DNA from: Straminergon stramineum
Taxonomy: Eukaryota; Streptophyta; Bryopsida; Hypnales; Calliergonaceae
Reading direction: 5' to 3'
Assembly (NCBI GenBank): GCA_963920665.1
Contig: OY987269.1
Span: 20,090,501 to 20,154,500, forward strand
DNA: 64,000 nt
Positions 13,142 to 25,000 of the stretch are shown piece by piece; the first letter of the stretch is position 1, and every line of letters begins with the position of its first letter. The position numbers and the translations under genes were made by a program. The notes below the pieces were generated by a model. The model was not told the origin of the DNA. It saw only the letters and a program-made list of their open reading frames with translations, and did no database searches.

Positions 13142-15050
13142 AGGGGCTAGAAAGGTGAAGAGGATGGATTAGAATCGGATTGTGTTCTTATAGCGGACCT
13201 CGACCGCTCTGGGAAAAGCAGAGGATGTGCTGATGACACTGCGAGGACACCTTGATAACTAGTGTTCCGGGAGGTCCTGGATGTGTGTATTTCATGTAAA
13301 GTTTAGGCTAGTTCTGGAGAGAAGTAATGGCAGTGTATAGGACTGATGCCCATTACTTGTACAGGATTACAAACTGTATCGGTACTTTATGCAGTACTTC
13401 GATGTTTTTTTACACTATACTCTATAATATTTCTGGTGAGAATATTTCTTCGAAGAATGCAAGGTGCTTTGCTATGGATGGTTTTGGAATGTCCTTCGTA
13501 TATGTTCAGTGTTAGCGGCGGGTTAGGGTGTTGTCCTGTTGTCATGAGGGAATCATGGTTGTGGTTCTGCTTTTTTTATATTCATATCACATTTCCAAGA
13601 TTTCAGGGTTTAGGGCTGTCTAGGGTAGTTCGTTTTGTTCTGTGTTTGGCTCATTATTAATTACCTAAGCTTCCCTTCTTAGGACATAATTTAGACCATT
13701 CTTGGATTTTAAGTTACCTTCTACGATGGAACAACTTTGGTAAGGGTCTGCCTATTACATGGATATGGTTGAATGAATTACTGAGAACAATTACTGCACG
13801 AGGCTATTAGAGTATGGCATATTGTTAGTTTTGGGGGGTTTTAATCATGTTTTCCACGGAATTGAAGAGCATTTCTCTTTTTTAGTGTAGCCTAACAAAA
13901 TGAACCAATTCCATAGGTAGTGAAAACCCTTCCTTATGAGTTCCTATTGAATAATAATTCATGATAAATAACTGCGTAGAACTGTGAAGAGAGATTGTAT
14001 TGTTCTCACCAAAATGTCTACCTTTGGTTCTTTGATCGTACAAGAATTGTTGCAATTGTAGATGACATAGATTATGTTGGATTTGGGTTATGAGATGTTA
14101 TCTCCAACGAGGTGGATAATATCTTATTCAAATGTCCATACTCTATATTTTGACTTCTTATTCATTGCAACAAGTAATTCATATTACTAGAATTTGGCGA
14201 TATTGCAAGAATAAATAAATAAATAAAATAAATAAAATTTGTTATGTATGTTTTGACCCTTCAAAGATCTTATAGGATTTGAAATTTTCAACTCATTTTC
14301 ATTGTTTTGAATGAATGTCTTCATGGAGGTAAGAAATGAGTAGTTGTCATTGAGGCTAGAATTTACCAAAAAACAAACATTGAAATTGTTTATCTTTTTC
14401 TTTCGCAATCATAAATCATTTATTACCCTCCAGATAAATGTTTAAAATATTTTGGAATAAGGATTCTAAGGGATTTGGTCTTAGACAATTTTAGACATTT
14501 TCTTCAAATGTACTTGCGTAACGGACGTAACATAGCCATTGCTGTGCAAGTTATAACAATGTGTGAGCCCCATATTTCGTCACTAGGGTCTCACTTATTT
14601 ATTTTTTATTCTTCTTGCAAAAATAAGTGTAAAAAATAGTACAAGAAACCCCCTCTAGCCATTATTTTGGCTTTGTAAACACGTTGGTCCATTAAATGTG
14701 GACTTCTGGTCATTTTTTAGCCACATTTGTAAATGTGGTGTTTTGGGAGCATTTCAACCTCCTTTTGTTGCTATTTTGTGAGCCTTGAAAGACATTCAGG
14801 TACCTTCAACTTTGATTTGTTGTCTTTGTACTTGTTTTTGAAGTTTTGGTAGAGATTTGGTAGTATTTTGGTTGTACTAATTCTTGTTTTCGTATATTTA
14901 TTGTTCCTTCAAGTCTTTATTAGAACTTGAGTATTTGGCACAGGGTTGTTCTGTCGAACGTGTTTTGGGGTTTGGGTGTCGAGTTGTTTGTCTGATGTCG
15001 CATGTCGTATAAGACGAGTGTCGCATATATGAGACAAATTTGACAAGCGC
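13142..15050. other. AT-rich intergenic DNA downstream of copy A
   Basis: No gene was recognised. An (AAAT)n-like simple repeat lies at about 14208-14239. The right terminus of the Ulp1-encoding element should lie in the first part of this stretch, but I could not identify inverted repeats. Confidence 0.45.
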
Positions 15051-15129
15051 GAAATTAGGGTTTAGGGTTTTCAGGCAAGGCAGCCAAAATTTTTATCTTA
15101 CGTGGCGGGTTGTCAACAGTGACGTGGAA

Positions 15130-15770
15130 AGCTTTGACCACGTCACCATAGGCGACTACGGGTGGGGCGACCGCGGGTCCTAGAATGAGGGCGACTGTGG
15201 GTTCAATCTGAGGCGACTGTGGGTCCAATCCAGGGCAACTACAAGTTGAGGGGGGGGGGCGAGTGCGGGTGGGGTGCATGTGGGTAAGATGGGGCGACCT
15301 CGGGTCCTAGAATGAGGGCGACTGCGGGTTCAATCCGGGGTGACTACAGGTCCAATCCAGGGCGACTACAGGTCGAGGAGGGGGGGCGAGTGCGGGTCCA
15401 TGGGGGGCGAGTGCAGGTCCAGGGGGGGCGAGTGCGGGTCCACGAGGGGCAAATGCAGGTCCAAGGGGGGCGAGTGCGGGTCCAGGAGGGGTGAGTGTAG
15501 GTCCAGGGGGGGCGAGTGCGGGTCCAGGGGGGGCGAGTGCGGGTCCAAGGGGGGCGAGTGCGGGTCCAAGGGGGGCAAGTGCGGGTAGAAGGGGGCGACT
15601 ACGGGTCTAGGGGGGGTAAATGCGGGTAGAAGGGGGCTTAGGGGGGCGACCACAGGTCATTTCTTCGGCGACTGCGGCTGATGGGACGACTGCAGGTCTC
15701 AGACTCAAGAAGTCTTCTAGTTCATGACGATGGAGGCGGCTGCGTATGGGGCGACCGTGGGTTAGGGGCG
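15130..15770. repeat. G-rich minisatellite, about 18-20 bp unit (GGGGCGAGTGCGGGTCCA type)
   Basis: The core at about 15367-15600 repeats GGGGCGAGTGCGGGTCCA with small variations. The flanks hold the related motifs GGCGACTGCGGGT and GGGTCCAATCC. Strand asymmetry is extreme, with runs of G on the plus strand, so G-quadruplex formation is possible. It shares the GGCGAC..CGGGT core with the arrays at 17.2 and 36-38 kb. Open frames across it are repeat artefacts. Confidence 0.85.
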
Positions 15771-15943
15771 CCAGAAAACATGAGTTTGAGTTTCCCCCCT
15801 TACAAAGTGGAGGGAAGGCATTCAAACTTTTCAAGTACCGCTCCCCCCTTTTCTGAGGAATAACTCCAGAAAATCCTAAAACTAAGGCATTCAATACTAA
15901 GTGATCAAAAGTTAATTAAGTAATAAAGAAAGCAAATTGGTTT

Positions 15944-16620
15944 AGGAAGTGGAGATTTGGAAAAGCCCTTTTTCCTAACATTTCATTTCTCCTTCATCCA
16001 TCCTTGTGGTCATGTCAAATTCAACGTAACCATTTCCTATTTTAATTTTTGGAGGGAGTACATTGAGAGGAGACCTTCCCTTTTGGGGGAAATCATGTAC
16101 AAAAAAAATACTAACATTGTGGGATGCACAAAGAAGAAATCTTCTTATCTACATAAGAAGTGGTTTAAGAAATGGAGACTTGGGGAAGCTCTTCTCCTTG
16201 ACATTTTATTTTTCCTTCGTGGTCATGTCAAATTCAACGTGACCATTTCCTATTTTAATTTTTGGAGGGAGTACATTGAGAGGAGACCTTCCCTTTTGGG
16301 GGAAACCATGTACAAAAAAAATACTAACACCGTGGGATGCATGAAGAAGAAATCTTTTTATCTACATAAGAAGTGGTTTTAAGAAATGGAGACTTGGGGA
16401 AGCTCTTCTAATTGACATTTTTTTTTTCCTCATGCTCATGTAAAATTCAACATGACCATTTCATATTTAAATTTTTGGAGGGAGTATATTGAGAGGAGAC
16501 CTTCCCTTTTGGGGGAAACCATGTACAAAAAAAATACTAACATTGTGGGATGCATAAAGAAGAAATCTTTTTATCTACATAAGAAGTGGTTTACGAAATA
16601 GAGACTTGGGGAAGCCCTTC
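15944..16620. repeat. Three tandem copies of a 213-bp unit
   Basis: GGAGGGAGTAcATTGAGAGG recurs at about 16051, 16264 and 16477, exactly 213 bp apart. Each copy is followed by ACCTTCCCTTTTGGGGGAAA, a poly-A run and an ATAAGAAGTGGTTT segment. Copies differ by a few per cent, so this is a recent local amplification. No coding function is apparent. Confidence 0.85.
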
Positions 16621-16923
16621 TCCTCATCATTTCATTTTCCATCCTCCAACATAGGAATTTCAATATAGTCCTCCCCTTGATACATCAAGGGGATTTAAAA
16701 CACATTTGAAGGGGTGAATGAATATTCAATTTCTTGAAGATTAAAAAGTTAGGAAATGACACTTTGAATGGTTTTTATCTTACAAGTACAAGGTTTAAGA
16801 GTTCAAACATTTTTACGACATATAATGAAAAGCAACTCACATGTATGTGTCATTTTATCCATCCTAAAAAATAGAAGTACATTACTTTTGGACTCGCATA
16901 CATGGAGAAGGTCCATGGTTTTT

Positions 16924-16975
16924 CTATAGGGTTTAGGGTTTAGGATATAGGGTATAGGGTTTAGGGTTTGGAAAA
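16924..16975. repeat. Interstitial telomere-like repeat
   Basis: Several TATAGGG/TTTAGGG units in a row (for example GGGTTTAGGGTTTAGG), matching the Arabidopsis-type plant telomere repeat with point changes. Confidence 0.7.
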
Positions 16976-17189
16976 CCCTCTTCAATTTCTCTAATTAGTC
17001 ATACTAAAATTTCTGTATTTATAGACTAATTCTGTAGTATTAACTAACTACGAGCATTGAAGGACATGTCAATTATAGTGTATAGAAGATGCAATTAAGC
17101 TTGACTTCATTAGAGTTGGAGATGGCTCACATCTTGTGGTATGTTGGTTCCTGCATTGACGTGACTTTAAGATAGAGGTGAATATAGGT

Positions 17190-17783
17190 CTTAGGCGAGT
17201 TCAGGTCTTGGGCGATCGCGGGTGGAGGCGAATTCAAGTCTTGTTGTTGTTAAGCCCAATTTGGTGGAATGGGGGGCAACCTCGGGTCTTGGGCGACCAC
17301 GGGTGAGGGCGAGTTCAAGTCTTGTTGTTGTTGAGCCCAATTTGGTGGAATGGGGGGCGACCTCGAGTCTTGGGCGACCGCGGGTGAGGGTGAGTTTGAG
17401 TCTTGTTGTTGTTGAGCCCAATTTGGTGGATTGGGGGGTGACTTCGGGTGGGGGGTGACCTCGGGTCATGGGCGACCGCGGGTGAGGGCGAGTTCGAGTC
17501 TTGTTGTTGTTACGCCCAATTTGGTGGATTGGGGGGCGACTTCGGGTGGGGGGCGACCTCGGATCATGGGCGACTGCGGGTGAGGGCGAGTTCGAGTCTT
17601 GTTGTTGTTGAGCCCAATTTGGTGGATTGGGGGGCGACTTCGGGTGGGGGGCGACCTCGGATCATGGGCGACTGCGGGTGAGGGCGAGTTCGAGTCTTGT
17701 TGTTGTTGAGCCCAATTTGGTGGATTGGGGGGCGACCTCGGGTCATGGGCGACCGCGGGTGAGGGTGAGTTCGAGTCTTGTTG
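17190..17783. repeat. 81-bp satellite array, left part (interrupted by the 18-kb transposon)
   Basis: Units contain TTGTTGTTGAGCCCAATTTG, then GGTGGATTGGGGGGCGACC, then GGGTGAGGGCGAGTTCGAGT. Some units carry an extra 17-bp GGGTGGGGGGCGACTTC-type insertion. The array stops abruptly in CTTGTTG-TTAA at 17787 and resumes in the same orientation and unit frame after 36146. The two parts are therefore one array split by the transposon insertion. Confidence 0.9.
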
Positions 17784-17814
17784 TTAAAAGGCCTTATTCG
17801 TTAAATTGAGACAA
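17784..17814 (+). repeat. Left TTAA target duplication and terminal inverted repeat of the 18-kb element
   Basis: TTAA at 17784-17787 is followed by the terminal repeat at 17788-17814, beginning AAGGCCTTATTCGTTAAATT and ending GAGACAA. The reverse complement of 36116-36142 matches it over 27 bp with one mismatch (G/A at position 13). Confidence 0.9.
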
Positions 17815-18300
17815 TATGGTTATTTTGAGACTTTGAAAAACGAGTGCGAAGCTTCATTTAGGTAATAGTTGTTGAACCCAACGATAAAAACCAAGGATAC
17901 ATAGTTTCGGATAAGGGTTGGATTCAAATGACTTAAAACAAGTAAGTCGAATTGCATCGATTACAATAATTCCTGAAAGGAGATATTAAGAAGTTCATTC
18001 ACAAAATGTACCAAAGCCCTTGGAAAAAATGAAATGCAAGTGAATTTCAGTTCAATATGTTCGACTTATTTGGGAGATCGAATACACAAAGAGTATGTAA
18101 CTTTTTGTTCACAATGTCCTTTGAAGTGATTGAATTATGAAGGCAAACGATTGCCTAGAATGTAAGTAGAAACAAGGAGGCTTACCATACATGTAAGAAT
18201 ACTAAACTACTCTAGGTATTTTTTTGTGATTATTTTCTATGCTATTAATAGTAAATGAGACCCCAAAGTTCATTTGGCTTCATAAACTTCAGTTGGTCCC

Positions 18301-19221
18301 CTAGGCATCGCTATTGGCTGTACTATTGCTCTTAGTTGCTTCCATTGCTTTTATCTTTGCTAGCCCTTTAAAGATATCATCGCGTCGGGAATGATAGTGT
18401 CGCCCACTTCCACCGTCCAATGTGCCGCGCAAATCCAAACTTTGAGATCCATTGTCTTTCCGCTTTGGCCTTCGAGTAGCTTGAGGCACCTCTGAAGTAG
18501 AAAGCGATTTTGACCCTCGAGGAGGCAGCCTCGATAGTGTTGCATTGACATTGTCCACGTATGGAAGTCGAGCACCAGCTGTTTTGGAGACCAGCGACCG
18601 CCTCTGATCTCTGAAAATTCGTTGCCGGAAGAGAGTGTCGGTAGAAGGAGATCATCTGGCTCCAGCAGACAGCGAGGTACGAGGCTGTTTATCTTGGAGC
18701 CGAGGTCCATGAGCATTAGTCGTGGGCAAGGACAATGCACTCTTTGTCTCACGGTCGACCCCAGGTGTTGCCTTACGTCCGTCAATGTCATTAGGAAGGT
18801 GCTAAATGGCGAGCGATGATTGAAGTGCATCCTCGAGCCGAGGACGACTTGCCGGTTCGTCAAGTGGTAGGTCTAGTTTCCGACTGGTTGCAGCATCGAT
18901 CCGTGGAGCAGGGGAGAACGAGTCCCCTCGTGTCGAGGATGCCCGTTTCAGCAGCGAAGGAGAGCAGATGGGAGTCCTGACAGGTCCGCGACTCGGGGGG
19001 CTGTCCACAACGCCTTCTTCCACGTCCCCCTTGGAATAGTCTATGGCCGCAGATGCGGCGTCCGTGGCAGATCGCAACATGTATGGCTTGGAATACGGAA
19101 TCGTGTCGCAACTCCCTCCCTCGGATTCTGACTGGTCGGAGAGCGACCTCTCGGATCCGGAGAGTAGACTCCTGGTCAGCCTTTGCCTTTTCGGCGGTTC
19201 AATGAAGTGAACGCCTCCAAC
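18301..19221 (-). CDS. Disordered Ser/Arg-rich C-terminal segment of the minus-strand transposon gene block, two in-frame stops
   Basis: The frame starts after a good acceptor (CTGCAG at 19227-19222) with VGGVHFIEPPKRQRLTRS and runs in one phase to TAG at 18301. It is interrupted by TAG (18804-18802) and by a TGA near 18647, with no frameshift. It is rich in Ser, Arg, Pro and Asp, with no recognised domain, and is presumably disordered. Two sequences resembling the palindrome family (about 18828-18846 and 18923-18941) lie inside it. Its link to the FCP1-like segment upstream is inferred from order and strand; the connecting intron donor is uncertain. Confidence 0.45.
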
Positions 19222-19443
19222 CTGCAGTACATATATGATCAACAAGCCCATCCACATTACGCACCGCCGAATAAATATAATGCAAAAGCAACATCAATCG
19301 AGAATGGGAGACATGGATGGTGAACCCCCCAAGCACTTGGCAAAGGTTCAAGGAAAATGCGAATTCAATATATTATTTACAAAATATCTTAGCGTACAAA
19401 TCGAGGACTATACACAAAACAGTATCTCACATCAAGAGCTAAT

Positions 19444-20286
19444 CTACTTTACAACGTACTTCCTCCGTCGGCCTCGCTCTATGACTATGCCTATTCCAGG
19501 AAGCTCGTATCTAGAACCCATGACCTTCGATGACTCTTTCATCACGTCTATGAGGTGGTCCACCTTGTAGTCCCCCGCTCCCAATGGGTTCAGACCAATG
19601 TGGTTTTCCTCGACGTATGTCCGCATTTGGCCCGGTTGGCAATTCAAATCTAGACGTCTGAGCCATGGCAGGAGTTCCCCCATGAGGACGTCGTCCCTGC
19701 GATTATGGTGCCTCCAAGAGTCTAGAAATATGGCATTCCCATTCTCATTGCAGACACTCTTGTTCGGAGAGTCGTCAATGAGAAGCGTATTATCCGAGGT
19801 GAAGGACGTGCTTCCGCTCGGATTGCAGAACAAGGTCTCGGAGAGCACTTTCATACAATGCACTTGCTCAGCGAGATGAAAGAACTTTCCCGGTGAGTAC
19901 TCTATCTTTTTGCATTGTTCCTGACTTAATATATCGTAGGGCGCTCTACAACCGTTGAACAGGTGTCCAACGATGGGTTCTGCGTTACGCTTCAACATCG
20001 TTGTCCACACTAAGACCCTATCGGCGATCGCGGACACCTCTCGAAGGAATTCGCCCAGATTTTGCCGAGCGAATACCGCCTTGGGTCCGATGATCGTGGG
20101 ATTTCTGTGGCAGAGAACATTGTCTTCGAGCTTGTACGGTTTGAATTTCTCCTCGTAGGACTTCATCGCCGTTTGACAGAGTATGCCATTCAAGTCGAAG
20201 ACAATGTTCAGCCACTTCCTCCGCGGTGGAGGAAGACCGGGAGGCACATTCCTGGGCACGATCTCTCTTCCACCCTCCGCTATTAC
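19444..20286 (-). CDS. FCP1/NLI-interacting-factor-like HAD phosphatase segment with altered nucleophile motif
   Basis: An exon after acceptor CTGATCAG, in phase 0 with the exon ending at 20809. Motif I reads VFDLNGIL, so the second Asp of the DxDx(T/V) signature is Asn. The nucleophile Asp is at 20196-20194 and the Asn at 20190-20188. Motif II corresponds to VLVWTTM, and the acidic motif to TLLIDDSPNKS. FCP1-type HAD enzymes dephosphorylate Ser/Thr of proteins such as the RNA polymerase II C-terminal domain. The second Asp is the general acid/base, so activity here may be weak or absent; D-x-N-G variants occur in plant FCP1-like proteins. The open frame of about 280 codons has no internal stop. 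It could be a separate gene or the C-terminal half of one long transposon protein. Confidence 0.75.
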   Translation of the reverse strand, partial: VIAEGGREIVPRNVPPGLPPPRRKWLNIVFDLNGILCQTAMKSYEEKFKPYKLEDNVLCHRNPTIIGPKAVFARQNLGEFLREVSAIADRVLVWTTMLKRNAEPIVGHLFNGCRAPYDILSQEQCKKIEYSPGKFFHLAEQVHCMKVLSETLFCNPSGSTSFTSDNTLLIDDSPNKSVCNENGNAIFLDSWRHHNRRDDVLMGELLPWLRRLDLNCQPGQMRTYVEENHIGLNPLGAGDYKVDHLIDVMKESSKVMGSRYELPGIGIVIERGRRRKYVVK

Positions 20287-20808
20287 CTGATCAGAGCATA
20301 ACAACAAAGAAATGAAGTTACTTGATTAAACACAGAAATGGGTGAGCCAGAAAGGGGAGAGATGCATTGAATTCCACTAATCGACTGTGGTCTCCCAGTA
20401 GGAAGTGCTTTCATTGGCAGTGGGCGGTGCACACTTTCAGGTTTTTCGAGCTAGTCACCCAAAACATCAAAAAGAGGATCCAATTAGACTACTGGATATT
20501 TGAAAAATGTGCATATTTTATTTACATAGATTACATGATACAGGTGAAAATTTTCTGTTTCAAATAGGGTCGCAAAATCTATTCTAACAGAACTATGGTA
20601 CACCAGACTACACGAGAAGGAGCCGCAAACGTATACGTAGTCCACACAGAAGCAATCAACGAGTGGCCACACCATCCTGCCACGCAGCATGATTACAAAT
20701 GAGATTCGATGTCTACTCAAAGCCATGTCCCTACTCTTCATACACACAACATGATCGACTGCAAGTTTTTTCGACTCAATCGAAACCGTATGGGTCAGAG
20801 GGTTGTAC

Positions 20809-22080
20809 CTGAGCGGATCCATGCTCTTGAGGCTCATCCCCTCCCACTGGCGATGCAGTAGGAGGCTCCTCTTGGATCTCCTCTACCACATTATCCTGGG
20901 TCTCGTCCTCGCTCGCTTCGTAGTCGACCCTTTCTTCCTCTGCGGATAAAGGTGATTGCAACTCCTCCATGACCTGAGACGACGTCCCGCACACCGGTGT
21001 CTCCATTTCAGGTGCTTGTGGAACAGGCGCTGATTCCACATCGCCCTTATCATCGCCTCGATGATACTGTTGTGGAGCTTCTCTTTCTTCTCTTGCATGA
21101 GAGACATCCGCACCTCCAGGAACAAGGACTTCGAATGCCGCTTGATCTGGAGAGGAAACCCTTGGCAGTTGGGATGCTGGTGTTGAGCTGACCAGATCTT
21201 CATGCGCAAAGGACACACAGTCCTGGGTATCCTCGACTCGAGGATAAGAGACTATAGATATGGGAGGTTGCATTTCCTGCAAGACAGGACCTTGGACTGT
21301 CGAAGGTGAAGGCTGAGGAGCTGGAGCCTTAAAAACGAAAGGGAGGCTACCTTGAGATTGGCTGCTTTGCGAATTCATCGCTTCCAAGAGCAATGCGACC
21401 TGACTGTTCAGCTGAGAGAATTGAGCCTGCGACTCCTCCTACATTTTCAGCATTTTGGCATTTGTCTCTGCATATTTCGCAACTGCATTTGCCAATTCTT
21501 TCTCCTTTGCCTCCCTCTCCGCCTTCCGTGCGATTCTTCTCTCTCGCTTCTCCTTGTCCTTCTGCCACCAATCCTTCTCCACCTTGATGACCACACTCGA
21601 GGGTGCCACGACGGGTTTCATCTCCGTCACCGACGGAATGCCTTCCTCCTCCTTGTCATCGTCCGAGGAATGGGGATGATCAATATCATCATCATCGCTA
21701 ATGATGATAACCCCAACCTCCTCCGATATCCGCCTAGGCATTCTCTGGGAAGGCCGTGGTTCATCAATGATGGGGATGTCGTCGGTCCCGAACACCTCGT
21801 TCATGATCACTTCCGTCTCTACCTTGGTCCTTGCCGTTCTCTGTGGAAGCACCGCTAGCTGCAGGTTCTCGCGTTCGAACTCCGAATCCGTCTCGATGTC
21901 CTCCTCATCATTGGTAGTTTGCAACAATGGAGGTGTGACTGAAGTTGCCATCCAAGAATGAATCTGAAACGTATTCGTTCCAAATTCATCGATGCCTTCC
22001 ACGCTCGGGTCATTACAGACATGAGGACCCACCGTCTCTCTCTCTGGTAACGGGAAGGACAGTTGCAGCCGGTGAATCAA
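20809..22080 (-). CDS. Acidic and coiled-coil linker segment, one in-frame TAG
   Basis: The continuous frame holds acidic clusters (IIISDDDDIDHPHSSDDDKEEE), then a charged helix (KRERRIARKAEREAKEKELA) and a Gln-rich stretch, then a Pro/Glu-rich tail. It ends at donor CAG|GTACAA (20809), which joins in phase to the FCP1-like exon at 20286. A TAG at 21441-21439 interrupts it, but the same frame continues across. At its start this frame overlaps the end of the methyltransferase-like frame in another phase (22080-22013). A small indel or an unrecognised short intron therefore separates them. A perfect 19-bp palindrome copy lies inside it at 21228-21246. Confidence 0.5.
21228..21246. promoter_or_regulatory. 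Perfect copy of the 19-bp palindrome inside an exon
   Basis: TATCCTCGACTCGAGGATA: two 9-bp arms around one central base with no mismatch. It encodes part of SYPRVEDTQD on the minus strand. Confidence 0.7.
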
Positions 22081-25000
22081 GTGTCATCGGTGGCGATGGA
22101 GGCGAGTTCGAATGAACAATGACAGGTCCACGACTTTGTGGTTTCTCGTATAACAGAGAATAGGGCGAATTTGAGAACATGAAATCGTTTTTGTCCATTT
22201 TCTTCGCCACATATGAAATTCTCAGATACGATTTCGCCTCATCCTTGTCAACAAAGCCGTAGAAGTATGCTCCGAACATCTGCACGAATCACACAATGGA
22301 TTGGTCCATGATGGTGGATAGTATCTTCGAGTCAAGGATAAAATGAAGGATTTAACAATACGGCAAAAATTCAAATAAAACAACAAAAGAGGAAAGCTAT
22401 CCTCGAGTCGATGATACCTAGCCTAGAGTATGGAAATATACCTTAGCAGTGAGCATGAATTTTGCCCCCGAATACAAACCGAGGACATTTTCCTCTGGCT
22501 TGGCAAACGCATGCAGGATGTCTAAGTAGAACTCCATTTTGAGTTCACTGGCCTCTATCCTCCACTTCGCCTCCGTGTTCTTTGAGGGATCTAAATAGTA
22601 CACGCAATTCGAGGGCGTGTCATATTTGGACTTCAGTAACTCACGAGCGGCGCTTGCAAAAACATTATCTTTCTTAAAAAGAAAGAGGAGAGGCACATTA
22701 GGAGCAGTCCCTCGATTCGTGACGTTGTTCAACATCTCCGCTTTGTTGGGAACGTATGTAGAAAGAACATGCTCATATTGCTGGAGATTCTTGGATGCAA
22801 AAGAAGTTGCAACTTTGACGTCCTCCTTATCTTCCAACATGAAGAGCCAAACATTCGGCTCAGTCATCTTTGGACTCAATTTTTGAAGAAGGAAATCCAG
22901 CGCAGGCTGAATTGCGCCAATAGTATCTATAGGAGTGGTTCTATGAACCTCTCTAGCATCCAGGACAGCGAGGTTTATCTCTCGACTATGATACTGGTAA
23001 TTTGTACTTGTCACCAGTGCTTTCGCAGTCATATCGATTCCTCGGACTTGGACCCCCCCGACCTGGTTTGGAAGCTGATACTTCAACTTCATGAATTGTG
23101 TAAACATGTGAAGAACCTCCGGAAATTGTTTTTGGAGATCCTTCGCACGCTTCAACCAGGCGTCGTTTCTGAGACGTCTTTTGAAATACTCAGCTTTTGG
23201 GTGCGAGATCAAGAAGTCCCATGATGCTGACGTGAACTTGTGCCTCGCTTTCCATGGCTTCCACACGTTGTCGTCGACATCGCCAGCTGTGTTGGTGAGT
23301 ACCAGAGCGGGTTTGATGTCCATTAAATCCTGAAGAACAATTTTCTTCCGCTTCCTCCTCTCTATCCAATCTCCATGAGAAAGGTTGTCCGGCACGAGAA
23401 CCTTTGTTCTCGACACTGAGACCTTAGGATACAAGGCCTGGCGTTTCGGAGTTTCTCCAAGCAGGTGTTGTGCAAAGACTCCGAAATCCTTATCGGTAAA
23501 ATGCCCACAATGTTTGAAAAACTCCCGTTTCAGTGACATTGTTTTGATTTTGAATCCCTTGATATCTTTAAACTTTGATAGGGAAACAGGATCAGTCAGC
23601 TCCCCCGCGGAATGCTTTGTTAGAAAGCTTTCCCAGTGCTTCCACAACGCATCTGGCAAAGTTATTATCTGAATCTCGTTCTTCAGATCCGTGGTTCCAC
23701 CAATTGAAGCGCCATCCTTTTCAGGATTTATATTTTGAAATCTCTCAATGACAGCCCCTGTAAAACTCTGCGACACCAGAGTTGATGTCAATTTCTAATG
23801 AAATTTATATTATCCTCGATTCGAGGATAAATCTAACATAATCGGAATAAGCTCTGTACATCACATTTTACGGGGTTCCTAGTCATCATGAGAATAAGAT
23901 CTATTTTACAAGAAGGATGAGCTATCATCGAATCGACGATACGATAGAATGAAAGATATTTACCTTATAGTTGTTGACATTGAACACCGCCTTGTTACGT
24001 CTGCATGCATCTTCAGTGGGATCATCAGTTGGACGTTTATAGGCCAGCCAAATATTACGGCAACTAATGATTTGATTCCCCCATGTCGGCTGCGCGTGGT
24101 CCAGATGGTTTGTACAGTTGTAAAACTTTGAGATGTTCCTCAATTTGTTATGGTCTAGAGTCCAAACAATATAAGCATCCCACTTCTGCAGTTGCACCCT
24201 CCTAGCCTCTCCACAACCTGACTTTTGGAGCTCTTTTGAGGCGGTAATACTGTGCTGGCCATTAATAATCATGAATTTCCCATTTTCAATCTCTTTCCAG
24301 TTCTCGGGTTTCTTTTTCAGAAGTTGATTTTTATTGTCCACAAGTGTTAAACACACCTTCTGGTGCTGCGTAATATCGATGAGCTGGATGAGTTCGTTCT
24401 TGACAGCCTCAACTATGTCCCTCTGCAGGGTGTGAATTACGTACTGGTCAGAAGCAATAATACATTGCTTAATGTTGACAGTGACGGTCTCCTTGTCAAG
24501 CAGAAAGCATGGCCTGTGCTCTGCCCAAAAATTTCTTTAGAGAACCGCGAATCTTTCGTAGTCCTTCTCCAGTACTTCGGAGGTTAACGGGCCAGCTGAA
24601 ACTGTTGTCAAAGCTGACCCGGAACTGCCGGTAGGTGCAGTTCCAGTCGGAAGACTCTTCTTCCTTTTCCTGCTAGACTCAACACCTCCGGAAGCGGTTG
24701 AGCCTTTTCTTTTTGGCTCTGATCGGGCTTGACCAGGTGCTTTGCCTTTTCTCCCTGATCCAGGAGTTCCAGACGACTGATTTGGACGAGAATCCAAATC
24801 TTGTCTTCTAGCTTGGGTCTCCTGTCGACCAAGTGCCGGCCTTTGTTCGACATTCTCCAATGCGTATCGATCCAATGTCTGAAAAATCAGCCATAGTCGC
24901 GTCGCGTTCGATTTGGCGGTGCTGTTCTTCCAAGGAACATATCCGTTCTTCTGAAATTCTTGGTTGAGAGACTCCATTTGTGACCCCTCCAGAAAAGCCA

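Noticed and set aside
15312..15653. Gly/Arg- and Pro/His-rich open frames on both strands
   Set aside because: Products of an 18-bp minisatellite, with no start context or conserved domain.
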